From the NCBI GenBank assembly GCA_003557765.1, contig PWNO01000129.1, positions 1 through 7,329 of the forward strand: a DNA stretch of 7,329 nt, written 5' to 3'. Shown here piece by piece: positions 1 through 7,329 of this stretch. The stretch's first letter is position 1; each line of letters opens with the position of its first letter. The stretch comes from Bacteroidales bacterium. Its GTDB lineage: Bacteria; Bacteroidota; Bacteroidia; Bacteroidales; UBA7960. Made by a program: the position numbers and the translations under genes. The notes under the pieces are model-generated. The model saw only the letters and a list, made by a program, of their open reading frames with translations, did not search any database and was not told the origin of the DNA.

Positions 1-1
1 A

Positions 2-1015
2 TTACGCCCAAAAGATATTAAGCCGAGCATCGACGGAATGCATGTGGAATGTCTGCTCAACCCGGGCGTCTTTCGCCATGGCAATAAAACCTGGCTGCTT
101 TGCCGTGTTGCCGAAAGAACAAAGCAGGATGACAACTCCATAAAGGTCCCCATATTTAATGACCAGGCTGAGGTTGAGATTCTTACTTTCCCCAAAGGGG
201 ATCCCCTGCTTGACGATTCTGATCCCCGCGTTATTGCCTACGATGGCAAGAACTATCTCACAACCCTCTCGCACTTGCGACTTGTTTGCAGCGAAGATGG
301 AAAGCATTTTCGCGAAGACCCCGCCTATCCTCCCATTAACGGGGAAGGGGCGCTGGAAGCTTTTGGTGTCGAAGATTGCCGGGTTACCGAAATGGAGGAT
401 GGATTTCACCTGACCTATACCAAAGTTTCGGAAGTTGCTGTTGGAGTGGGGTATATTTTTACCTGCGACTGGAAAACCTTCGAGCGCCGCGGCATGATTT
501 TTCCGCCGCACAACAAGGATTGCGCAATTTTTGAGCGTAAAATCGGCGCCAGGTATTATGCATTGCATCGCCCCAGCAGTCCTGAGCTGGGTGGCAATTA
601 CATCTGGATTGCCGAATCTCCCGATCTGCGTCATTGGGGGAACCATCAGTGTGTTGCGGTTACCCGGCCGGGGATGTGGGACAGCGCCAGGGTTGGCGCC
701 GGTGCCGCACCTATCGAGACCGACGAGGGCTGGCTTGAGATCTACCATGGTGCCAACAAGGAGAACCGCTATTGCCTGGGTGCACTCCTGCTGGATAAGG
801 AAAATCCGGCCAAAGTACTGGCAAGAAGCAAGGATCCCATCATGGAACCCATCATGGATTACGAGAAAACAGGCTTTTTCGGCAACGTGATCTTTACAAA
901 TGGTCATATTGTGGATGGTGATATCATCACTATATATTATGGTGCCAGCGACGAAGTGATCTGCGGCGCCGAGCTTTCAATCAAAGAAATACTCCAGTCA
1001 TTGAAAAAGCAGTAA
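2..1015 (+). CDS. GH130 family glycoside phosphorylase/glycosidase, 5'-truncated by the window edge
   Basis: The reading frame is open to the left edge, and residues before the first in-window ATG (position 38) already read like GH130 (LRPKDIKPS, then NPGVF), so the true start is upstream. Family marks, in order: RVAER (104-118), LTTLSHLRL, GVEDCR with the presumed catalytic Asp at 374-376, NKD (Lys 515-517), LHRP (His 566-568, Arg 569-571), WDSARVGAGA (677-706), YHGAN (743-757) and YYGASDE near the C-terminus (935-955). GH130 enzymes have a five-bladed beta-propeller. Most cleave beta-mannosides with phosphate to give mannose 1-phosphate; some members are hydrolases. The Lys, His and Arg positions typical of phosphate binding look present, so a phosphorylase is favoured (inference). 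The usual Pro after the catalytic Asp (EDPR) is Cys here. A cytoplasmic site is likely but the N-terminus is not visible. The MFS permease follows 65 bp downstream. Family assignment is firm; the exact substrate is not. Confidence 0.93.
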   Translation, partial: LRPKDIKPSIDGMHVECLLNPGVFRHGNKTWLLCRVAERTKQDDNSIKVPIFNDQAEVEILTFPKGDPLLDDSDPRVIAYDGKNYLTTLSHLRLVCSEDGKHFREDPAYPPINGEGALEAFGVEDCRVTEMEDGFHLTYTKVSEVAVGVGYIFTCDWKTFERRGMIFPPHNKDCAIFERKIGARYYALHRPSSPELGGNYIWIAESPDLRHWGNHQCVAVTRPGMWDSARVGAGAAPIETDEGWLEIYHGANKENRYCLGALLLDKENPAKVLARSKDPIMEPIMDYEKTGFFGNVIFTNGHIVDGDIITIYYGASDEVICGAELSIKEILQSLKKQ

Positions 1016-1080
1016 GCGCATGACCGGCATATTATATTTTGAGATGATGATTGTTGTTGTTTATTAAATTCTGGATGTAG
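1016..1080 (+). other. Intergenic spacer between GH130 and MFS genes, no clear signal
   Basis: This is a 65-bp AT-rich spacer. It contains TATATTTTG at 1033-1041, which resembles the Bacteroidota -7 element TAnnTTTG but has the wrong internal spacing. No TTTG/TTG stands at the expected distance upstream. No stem followed by a T-run is present, so I see no terminator and transcription probably reads through. The last codons in the frame of the next gene are ATG TAG directly before its ATG. Confidence 0.4.
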
Positions 1081-2376
1081 ATGAAAAACAGACTTTTGGG
1101 AGAATACAGGTTTTTTATGACCATGCCCCGGCTGATGCGTTTGGTTTTGATGACCAACATGATTTACGCATTTGTGCTTCCGGTCATAGATATTTTTGTT
1201 GGTGCTTACATCATGCGCAGCGCCGACAACCCGGCAATGGTGGCCGTTTACCAGCTTTGTGTGTACACAGGCATCCCTTTCACTTTTTTGATCAACGGCT
1301 TTTTGCTGAACAAATTCAACGTGTCGCGGCTGTATAGCTTTGGTATGCTGTTAAGCGGGGTATCCATGCTTTTCATGATGTCACTCACCGTCATGAGCTT
1401 CACCGGTGTGGCCATCGCCGGATTCATCATGGGTGGCTCATTTGGGTTTTTCTGGGCAAACCGCGATTTTCTTGCACTGGATACCACCAATGATCAGAAC
1501 AGCAACTATTATTTTGGCGTGGAAACATTTTTCTACACCATCACTTTTATCCTCGTTCCGGCAATAGTGGGCTGGTACCTAAGAAGCAGCAACGTGCACG
1601 GCTGGTTTGACGGCAGCATGGCTACCGCTTACCGCATAATAGCATACGCCGTGATCGGATTAACGATTCTTTCAAGCATCGTGATCCATCTGGGCAAATT
1701 CAGAAATCCAAAACAGAAAAAGTTCATTTACTGGAAATATGACTGGCTGTGGAACAAATTTCTTGGGCTTGCAGCCCTCAAGGGATCTGTCCAGGGATAT
1801 CTTGTAACAGCCCCTGCCATTTTGATCATGCGCCTGGTTGGTGATGAGGGTTCGTTAGGGTTGATTCAGAGCGTTAGCGGAATACTGACAGCGTTTCTCC
1901 TATATGTGCTTGGTAGAACAGCAAAACCACAACACCGGCTACTGATCTTTGGAGCAGGAATCTTCGTATTTTTCCTGGGTGCCCTGGCAAACCAAATTCT
2001 GTTTTCCGCGGTGGGCGTCATCATCTTTGTACTGAGCAAGGTGCTGTTCATGCCGCTGCATGATATTGCATACTTTCCCATTCAGATGCGTATCATAGAT
2101 GTACTGTCGGTGAAGGAAAACCGCAGTGAGTTTGCTTATATCTTTCATCATGAGTACGGTTTATATATCGGAAGGTTCATCGGACTGGGTTTGTTCATCT
2201 ATCTGGCTTTCTTTGTTTCAGAAGTGGTGGCACTAAGATCATCCGTATTAATCATTGCTACCATCCAATTGCTGTCCATTCCGCTGGCGAAGAACATCAT
2301 CCGACACACAAACCGGACAATAGATCAGGTCAAAAAGGAAAATCCGGAATTGGATGCACCAAAGCTCGAAATATAA
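1081..2376 (+). CDS. MFS family permease, probable oligosaccharide importer
   Basis: This 431-residue protein is strongly hydrophobic, with about 12 predicted membrane helices (roughly residues 20-45, 55-77, 83-103, 106-125, 150-168, 183-203, 236-255, 258-279, 286-303, 305-325, 362-380, 386-406). A longer basic loop (about 204-235, with KFRNPKQKKF) sits between the two six-helix halves, as in MFS proteins. Helix 4 ends in GGSFGFFWANRDFLAL, an aromatic- and charge-bearing segment. The start is well bounded: an in-frame TAG lies at 1078-1080, directly before the ATG. There is no evident Shine-Dalgarno sequence. It lies between the GH130 gene and a lipoprotein gene 21 bp downstream, so it is probably co-transcribed. 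MFS permeases next to GH130 enzymes in Bacteroidota are thought to import manno-disaccharides or short oligosaccharides across the inner membrane. That role here comes from context; the substrate cannot be read from the sequence. Confidence 0.85.
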   Translation: MKNRLLGEYRFFMTMPRLMRLVLMTNMIYAFVLPVIDIFVGAYIMRSADNPAMVAVYQLCVYTGIPFTFLINGFLLNKFNVSRLYSFGMLLSGVSMLFMMSLTVMSFTGVAIAGFIMGGSFGFFWANRDFLALDTTNDQNSNYYFGVETFFYTITFILVPAIVGWYLRSSNVHGWFDGSMATAYRIIAYAVIGLTILSSIVIHLGKFRNPKQKKFIYWKYDWLWNKFLGLAALKGSVQGYLVTAPAILIMRLVGDEGSLGLIQSVSGILTAFLLYVLGRTAKPQHRLLIFGAGIFVFFLGALANQILFSAVGVIIFVLSKVLFMPLHDIAYFPIQMRIIDVLSVKENRSEFAYIFHHEYGLYIGRFIGLGLFIYLAFFVSEVVALRSSVLIIATIQLLSIPLAKNIIRHTNRTIDQVKKENPELDAPKLEI

Positions 2377-2397
2377 ACTGATAAAGCATAAGAAACC

Positions 2398-4128
2398 ATG
2401 ATAATCAGGAAAGTCCATATATTTTCATTTGTCATTGCGCTTGTAATCCTCCTCTTGTTTTCATGTAGGCGCGACCAGAGCATTGAGCAGATACAAGTAA
2501 ACAGGGTTGAACAGATGCCATACCTGCCGGAGCCTTACAAGATGCTAGACTGGCATGAGATGACGCATAATTTTGACCGTTATGTTTTTAACCATGACCT
2601 GAGGGGTGAACATTTGCCATTTATCTGGCTTGACAACAGCCAGAGGAACTTCCCGCAGCAAACGTTTGGACTTTTTACTGCAATTGGAGATGTTCGTCAG
2701 GGAGCAGATACTCACGGTGGTGAGTTTCATGAAGCAATCAATTCGCTGGCTGCACTGATGAGCGCCGGCCTTGTAGGTATCGACAAAACAAACCAGAATG
2801 GTTTTAATTATGTGCGGATGGCTCATAATTATTTTAATATTGAAAATGGCTGGAACATTGTGATGAACAATACGTCTGAAAGGGTTGGGCATTTGGGTGG
2901 CGGCTATGCGCGCGACTGGTGGTATGATGTTTTTCCCAATGTCCTGTTCTATGCAGTTGGAGATCTTTTCCCGGATGAACGCTCCGACAGTATCATGTAC
3001 ATTATCGCAGAACAATTTTTCAGGGCTGATTCGATTCTAGATGGCAACTATCATCATTCATTTTTTGATTATTCAACAATGGAGGGACGGCGCAGCCACA
3101 TCCCTTTCCAGGAGGATGCTGCTGCCGGGCATGCCTGGGTTTTGCTAAACGCTTACCAGAAGTTTGGTGATCCCCGTTTTCTGGAAGGAGCACACTCCGC
3201 CATTCGGGCTTTGCTTGCGCAGGAAGAAAGCCGTTTTTACGAAGTGTTGATGCCCTTTGGTGCTTACACGGCTGCAAGGTTAAACGCTCAGCATGGCACT
3301 GATTACGATTTTCACCCCATTCTCGATTGGACCTTCGACGGCACAACCGCCGAAGATGGCCGTTACGGCTGGGGGATCATCAATGAACGGTGGGGCGATT
3401 ATGATGTACACGGTCTCCAGGGCAGCTGGGCTCACAACGGCGGATTTGCATTTCTGATGAACACCTTCGATATGGCCTGGCCCCTTGTGCCGATGGTCCG
3501 ATATGCACCACAATATGCAGAAACCATCGGCAAATGGATGCTGAATGCAGCCAGTGCCGCCAGGCTTTTTTATCCGAATGAGATACCCGACGAACACCAG
3601 TTTCTGCCGGAAAAGAAGAACCTGACAAGAAATGTGATCGGTTATGAAGGGCTGATCAAGAAAGACCACCTTGGCAAGCTGGAGTTAGAGGGGGTTTCTC
3701 CCGTCGCAACCGGCGATGGACCTCTCTGGGTCGATACAAATCCAGACGTGTCGGTTTTCAGCCTTTATGGTTCTGCACACATCGGTATTTTCGGCTCCAT
3801 CATTGAAAAAACAAACGTAAAACGAATCCTCAGGCTAGATTGCCTTGCCACCGACTTTTTCAGGGAAGAATCCTATCCGACCTTCTTAATTTATAACCCT
3901 TACAATACTGAAAAAACCATTAATTACGTTTATAATGGAGAAGCCATTTATCTCTATGATGTCATCAACGGGAAAATAATTGCAGAGAACATTAGCAGCA
4001 ACGTGGCCGTCACGATTCCCGGGAAAAGTGCCTTGCTTGTTGTTGAAATACCACAGGGTTTAAGTCTTGTAACATCCAACGGCAGTTTAATGGCAGGCGA
4101 TATCATAGTAACCTATAATATCCCATAG
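2398..4128 (+). CDS. Uncharacterised lipoprotein, predicted helical-barrel carbohydrate-active enzyme
   Basis: I do not recognise a named family. The 576-residue product begins with a type II signal peptide: basic start (IIRK), hydrophobic core (residues 8-21) and lipobox LFSC with the lipidated Cys at 23. The next residues (RRDQSIEQ) are not a clear acidic surface-export signal, so periplasmic or surface location is open. Residues about 45-400 are rich in amphipathic helices and aromatic/acidic clusters: ARDWWYDVFPN (171-181), FQEDAAAGHAW (237-247), INERWGDYDVHGLQGSWAHN (328-347), VRYAP and IGKWMLNAASAARLFYP (377-392). This resembles (alpha/alpha)6-barrel glycosidases or lyases. The C-terminus (about 495-555: LIYNPY, AIYLYDV, TIPGKSALLVVEIPQG) reads like the beta-sandwich that closes many such enzymes. 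It does not fit cytoplasmic mannobiose 2-epimerases, which lack a signal peptide and this C-terminal module. Inferred role: trimming an imported or surface-bound glycan before the MFS/GH130 step. The gene is confident; the function is a guess. Confidence 0.85.
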   Translation: MIIRKVHIFSFVIALVILLLFSCRRDQSIEQIQVNRVEQMPYLPEPYKMLDWHEMTHNFDRYVFNHDLRGEHLPFIWLDNSQRNFPQQTFGLFTAIGDVRQGADTHGGEFHEAINSLAALMSAGLVGIDKTNQNGFNYVRMAHNYFNIENGWNIVMNNTSERVGHLGGGYARDWWYDVFPNVLFYAVGDLFPDERSDSIMYIIAEQFFRADSILDGNYHHSFFDYSTMEGRRSHIPFQEDAAAGHAWVLLNAYQKFGDPRFLEGAHSAIRALLAQEESRFYEVLMPFGAYTAARLNAQHGTDYDFHPILDWTFDGTTAEDGRYGWGIINERWGDYDVHGLQGSWAHNGGFAFLMNTFDMAWPLVPMVRYAPQYAETIGKWMLNAASAARLFYPNEIPDEHQFLPEKKNLTRNVIGYEGLIKKDHLGKLELEGVSPVATGDGPLWVDTNPDVSVFSLYGSAHIGIFGSIIEKTNVKRILRLDCLATDFFREESYPTFLIYNPYNTEKTINYVYNGEAIYLYDVINGKIIAENISSNVAVTIPGKSALLVVEIPQGLSLVTSNGSLMAGDIIVTYNIP

Positions 4129-4199
4129 AATGAGCGATTTCCTCACAAAACAGAAACGTAAATCCCTCTTCCAAAAAAACAGAAAAAAAATACAAACAT
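4129..4199 (+). promoter_or_regulatory. A-rich untranslated leader before the susC-like gene
   Basis: This 71-bp gap is the longest between genes in the window. Its last 27 bases before the ATG are almost all A with a few C, G and T, including runs of seven A (4173-4179) and eight A (4183-4190). A-rich, Shine-Dalgarno-free leaders favour translation initiation in Bacteroidota, so this probably serves as the initiation region for the highly expressed SusC-like protein. I find no TAnnTTTG -7 element, so an internal promoter is not supported. I also see no terminator after the preceding gene. Confidence 0.4.
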
Positions 4200-4229
4200 A
4201 TGGAAACGCATAAAAAAACAGTTTTTTTT
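4173..4229 (+). repeat. Cluster of four homopolymer tracts spanning the susC-like start
   Basis: Runs of A7 (4173-4179), A8 (4183-4190), A7 (4212-4218) and T8 (4222-4229) lie within 57 bp. The first two are in the leader. The last two are inside the signal-peptide codons (Lys-Lys then Phe-Phe), where a one-base slip would shift the frame of the whole transporter. The A7-CAG-T8 pair is also a short inverted repeat. These tracts are directly visible; any role in slippage or variation is speculation. Confidence 0.6.
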
Positions 4230-7200
4230 CTTTTTGTTGTGTTGTTTTGGGTTCCCTTGCTTCTTCCGGGCCAGAATGTCGGCCCGGCAGAGGTGAGCGG
4301 AACAGTCGCCGATGAAACGGGCTTTGGTATTCCCGGCGTTACTGTAATCATTGAAGGAACCACTATTGGTACTACAACCGACATCGACGGAAACTATACC
4401 CTTTCTATCCCTGCAGATGTAAGTGATCCTGTTCTTGCATTCAGTTTTATCGGCTATCAAAGTCAGCGCATTGTTGTTGCTCAACAGCGCCAAATAGATG
4501 TGGTTCTCAAAGAGGATGTTCGACTGTTGGATGAGTTTGTGGTTGTGGGATATGGGATTGAGCGAAAGGTGGATCTTACGGGTGCCGTTTCAAGCATCGA
4601 CTCTGAAGATTTGCGCATGCTGCCAGTTGGAAGCGTTGACCAGGCATTGCAGGGGAGGGCCTCCGGAGTAAATATCACGCACAATACCGGGATGCCGGGA
4701 GAAGGTGTAAATGTCCGGATTCGCGGTGTAGGTTCGATCAACAGCAGCAATGATCCGCTATATATCGTGGATGGCGTTCCCACTACAGATGCTTTGAGGA
4801 CACTTTCGCCTAACGACATTGAATCGATCAGTATTCTTAAAGATGCAGCTTCAGCCGCCATTTACGGTGCTCGGGCCAATAACGGTGTCATTCTCATCAC
4901 CACACGCAAAGGCAAAACCGGCGAGCCGAGGATTGAGTTCTCGTCCCAGGTCGGCTTTCAACAACATGGTCCACTGACACCCATGACAAATCGCGACCAG
5001 TACATTGAGATGTATAACGAAGCCGCGAACAACGATAATGCCTTCATCACCAACCCTGTTTTGCTTAGAGGGCTCATCGAAGATGATCTGGCTCGCGCTG
5101 TACCGGATGTGGATCACCTGAACGCCATATTCAGGAATGGTGCCATTCTGAATCACAGCATTTCTGTAAGTGGAGGAACAGATGAACTTACCTACATAGT
5201 GTCCGGAAACTTATTTGAACAGGAAGGAATCATCCACGGCAGCTCCTATGAAAGGTACAGCGGCCGCCTGAGCCTCAACAGCAGAATCAATGACCGCATC
5301 CGCCTGGGTACGAACGTAAACATGTCGAGAAGCGATAATGACATTATTGGAAGCAGTGGCGACGGGTTTGGCGGCAACGGCGGAAGCGTGGTAAGGTATG
5401 CCTTGTTCCGCACACCGCCCATCCCCGTAAAGGACGATGAAGGGAATTATGTGGACATGCCTTCTCATCCCGGTTTTTTCGGTGATGGATATAACCCGGT
5501 GGGTCTGGCACATAAAATGAATAATAACATACGGGAAAACAGGATATTTGGGGATGTCAACGCACATATAGAAATACTCCCGACGCTCCATTTTTCAGGC
5601 ACTTACGGTTTAGACCGAACAGATTTTTACCGGAGAAGGTTTAACGAAAACTGGGGCACCAACAACAGGATCAACAACCCCAACTCATTACAAATCAACA
5701 ATGGTTACTACCAGTCCATGTCTGCCAGCAACGTATTGTCATACAATCAAACATTTGCTGAAAGGCATGACCTGTCGGTAATGTTCGGAACAGAGGCCAT
5801 CAGAAATAATGGATATGCAGATGCCGCCACCCAGCGCGATTTCCCCGACCAGGCCGATAACCTGGTTTTCCTTGGGAATGGGCTGGGCACCATCGTAGTT
5901 TCCGAAAGCAGCTGGGCGAATACCTTGTTATCGTTTTTCGGACGCATCAATTACTCCTACAATGACAGGTACCTTTTATCCGGGACATTACGTCGCGACG
6001 GATCATCACGGTTCAGTCCGGATAACCGCTGGGGAACATTTTACAGCATTTCAGGTGCCTGGCGGATCGACAGGGAAGGCTTTATGAGCAACAATGACTT
6101 CTTCGACATACTGAAACTTCGGGCCGGGTACGGGGCAATCGGTAACCAGGAAGTGGGAAACTATGCCTATTCCGATCAGATCGCACCAAACTTCAACTAT
6201 CCGTTCGGAGGAAGTCCGGCAAGTGGTTATGCCATATCGGTACTGGGCAACAGGGACCTGCAGTGGGAAACGAGCACACAGCTCGACATTGGATTGGATA
6301 TTGCCATTTTGCAAAGCAGGCTGTTTCTTGCGATGGATTATTTCCGGAAAATAACGGCCAATATGCTTGTAATGGAACCCATTCCCCCTTCAGCCGGTTA
6401 TGCAAACCCAGCATGGGTCAACAATGGTGAAATCCTGAATGAAGGCTTTGAACTGGAACTCACCTACCGCGATCGGATAGGCCAGGTTGGTATTGAGTTT
6501 AGCGGCAACATGGCCTACCTGCACAATGAGGTTTTAAGCCTTGCAGCACCCATAATGGGCGGACGTATCGATCACGGTGTTTTCGCCACCCGCACGGAAG
6601 TTGGATTCCCGGTTGGCTCGTTTTTCCTGTACGAAATGGATGGCATTTTCCAAAACCAACTCGAAATTGTTACAAGCGCTTACCAGGGTTCAAATATTCG
6701 CCCGGGAGATGTCAAATACATGGATCAGAATGGTGATGGCATCATTAACGAACAGGACCGTGTACATGTGGGTAGTGCCATTCCGAAATACACAACCGGT
6801 TTTCAGATGACTGCAGCATACAGAAGCTTTGATGTTTCCCTTTTCTGGCATGGCGCCTTCGGTCATCAGATCTATTACCAGGTGGCCACCGACATAGAAG
6901 GCTTCTACAGACCGTTCAACCTTACCATGCGGTATTACGAAGAGAGATGGACGGGCGAAGGAACCAGCAACACACAGCCCAGGGCCTCCTGGAGCGCCAA
7001 AGGGAACAACACCAAACCGTCAACCCGCTTCCTCGAGGATGCCTCCTTTTTGAGGCTCAAGAACCTGCAGATCGGTTATACCCTGCCCGAAAGAATGACG
7101 CAGCGGCTGAGAATGGAAAATGCCAGGATCTATTTCATCGCACACAACCTGCTGACCTTTACACGCTATCCCGGTCTGGACCCCGAAATGACCACCAGCG

Positions 7201-7298
7201 ACAACTCCAGGGCAGAGGGAGATGCAGCTGCCGGAATCGACTGGGGCACATACCCGCTGGCCAGGTCATTCAACATAGGAATCAACATCACATTTTAA
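4200..7298 (+). CDS. SusC/RagA family TonB-dependent outer-membrane transporter
   Basis: This complete 1032-residue protein is of normal length for the family. It has an N-terminal signal peptide (basic METHKK, hydrophobic to about residue 24, likely cleavage near LLPG/Q). A carboxypeptidase-regulatory-like beta domain follows (about 29-104: VSGTVADETGFGIPGVTV, TDIDGNYTL, FSFIGYQSQ), then the TonB-box region (DEFVVVGYG, 111-119). The plug (about 125-236) carries the SusC signature VRIRGVGSINSSNDPLYIVDGVPT region (172-195) and ends AIYGARANNGVILITTRKG. The rest is a 22-strand-type barrel ending in INITF with the terminal Phe expected of outer-membrane barrels. There is no STN domain before the regulatory domain, so no anti-sigma signalling arm is seen. 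An EF-hand-like loop (DQNGDGIINEQD, residues 842-853) lies in the C-terminal third. It works with a SusD-like lid to import glycans using TonB energy; a SusD-like start seems to follow 9 bp downstream. Substrate cannot be told from the sequence. Confidence 0.97.
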   Translation: METHKKTVFFLFVVLFWVPLLLPGQNVGPAEVSGTVADETGFGIPGVTVIIEGTTIGTTTDIDGNYTLSIPADVSDPVLAFSFIGYQSQRIVVAQQRQIDVVLKEDVRLLDEFVVVGYGIERKVDLTGAVSSIDSEDLRMLPVGSVDQALQGRASGVNITHNTGMPGEGVNVRIRGVGSINSSNDPLYIVDGVPTTDALRTLSPNDIESISILKDAASAAIYGARANNGVILITTRKGKTGEPRIEFSSQVGFQQHGPLTPMTNRDQYIEMYNEAANNDNAFITNPVLLRGLIEDDLARAVPDVDHLNAIFRNGAILNHSISVSGGTDELTYIVSGNLFEQEGIIHGSSYERYSGRLSLNSRINDRIRLGTNVNMSRSDNDIIGSSGDGFGGNGGSVVRYALFRTPPIPVKDDEGNYVDMPSHPGFFGDGYNPVGLAHKMNNNIRENRIFGDVNAHIEILPTLHFSGTYGLDRTDFYRRRFNENWGTNNRINNPNSLQINNGYYQSMSASNVLSYNQTFAERHDLSVMFGTEAIRNNGYADAATQRDFPDQADNLVFLGNGLGTIVVSESSWANTLLSFFGRINYSYNDRYLLSGTLRRDGSSRFSPDNRWGTFYSISGAWRIDREGFMSNNDFFDILKLRAGYGAIGNQEVGNYAYSDQIAPNFNYPFGGSPASGYAISVLGNRDLQWETSTQLDIGLDIAILQSRLFLAMDYFRKITANMLVMEPIPPSAGYANPAWVNNGEILNEGFELELTYRDRIGQVGIEFSGNMAYLHNEVLSLAAPIMGGRIDHGVFATRTEVGFPVGSFFLYEMDGIFQNQLEIVTSAYQGSNIRPGDVKYMDQNGDGIINEQDRVHVGSAIPKYTTGFQMTAAYRSFDVSLFWHGAFGHQIYYQVATDIEGFYRPFNLTMRYYEERWTGEGTSNTQPRASWSAKGNNTKPSTRFLEDASFLRLKNLQIGYTLPERMTQRLRMENARIYFIAHNLLTFTRYPGLDPEMTTSDNSRAEGDAAAGIDWGTYPLARSFNIGINITF

Positions 7299-7307
7299 TC
7301 CTGAAAT

Positions 7308-7329
7308 ATGGAATCTGTCATCAGAAATA
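7308..7329 (+). CDS. Probable start of a SusD-like lipoprotein gene, cut by the window end
   Basis: An ATG nine bases after the stop of the SusC-like gene opens a frame reading MESVIRN before the window ends. SusD-like lipoprotein genes almost always follow susC-like genes directly on the same strand, and a short basic start would suit a lipoprotein signal peptide. Only seven codons are visible, so identity rests on position alone, and the real start could be further downstream. Confidence 0.45.

Noticed and set aside
2..907. A 301-codon open frame on the minus strand opposite the GH130 gene.
   Set aside because: It lies wholly antisense to a gene with clear family motifs, and its translation shows no recognisable domain. 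It is a shadow of the GH130 codon pattern.
1033..1041. Promoter-like TATATTTTG before the MFS gene.
   Set aside because: The spacing inside the element does not match TAnnTTTG and no -33 element stands about 20 bases upstream, so the match is no better than chance in AT-rich DNA.
3020..3669. Minus-strand open frames of 82-129 codons opposite the lipoprotein gene.
   Set aside because: They overlap one another and the sense gene, show no domain features, and sit within continuous sense coding sequence.
4131..4145. Short inverted repeat TGAG...CTCA just after the lipoprotein stop.
   Set aside because: Only four base pairs and no following T-run, so it is too weak to be a terminator.
4212..4229. 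A7-CAG-T8 inverted repeat that looks like a terminator stem.
   Set aside because: It lies inside the SusC signal-peptide codons, the stem would be only A-U pairs with a three-base loop, and the transporter frame continues through it.
4103..4493. Two overlapping minus-strand open frames covering the A-rich leader and the start of the susC-like gene.
   Set aside because: Their Lys/Phe-rich, cysteine-laden translations come from the A- and T-runs read backwards, and both overlap the SusC signal peptide and regulatory domain. No family resemblance.

Overview
The window looks like part of a polysaccharide utilization locus (PUL) from a member of the Bacteroidota. Four lines of evidence support this. 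There is a full-length SusC/RagA-type TonB-dependent outer-membrane transporter. A lipoprotein signal sits on the gene before it. No clear Shine-Dalgarno sequences precede the starts; the untranslated stretch before the SusC-like gene is instead very A-rich. A GH130-type glycoside phosphorylase is paired with a sugar-type MFS permease. The genus cannot be fixed from this sequence.

Layout: everything convincing is on the + strand, in one co-directional block. (1) <2-1015: GH130 family glycosidase/phosphorylase whose 5' end lies outside the window. (2) 1081-2376: 12-helix MFS permease, 65 bp downstream. (3) 2398-4128: 576-residue lipoprotein with a mostly helical body and a C-terminal beta-rich module, 21 bp downstream, family not recognised. 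(4) 4200-7298: SusC-like transporter, after a 71-bp A-rich gap. (5) 7308-end: the first codons of what is probably the partner SusD-like lipoprotein. No tRNA, rRNA, CRISPR array, insertion sequence or convincing terminator was found, and no gene-free stretch exceeds 71 bp.

How the genes may work together (inference): the SusC/SusD pair would bind an oligosaccharide at the surface and import it into the periplasm. The unknown lipoprotein would trim it outside the cytoplasm. The MFS permease would carry the short product across the inner membrane, and the GH130 enzyme would split it by phosphorolysis. GH130 enzymes characterised so far act on beta-mannosides (beta-1,4- or beta-1,2-linked), so a mannose-containing glycan is the first guess. 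No other mannan enzyme and no regulator is visible to confirm it. The most interesting item is the unassigned lipoprotein, a candidate for an undescribed carbohydrate-active enzyme family.
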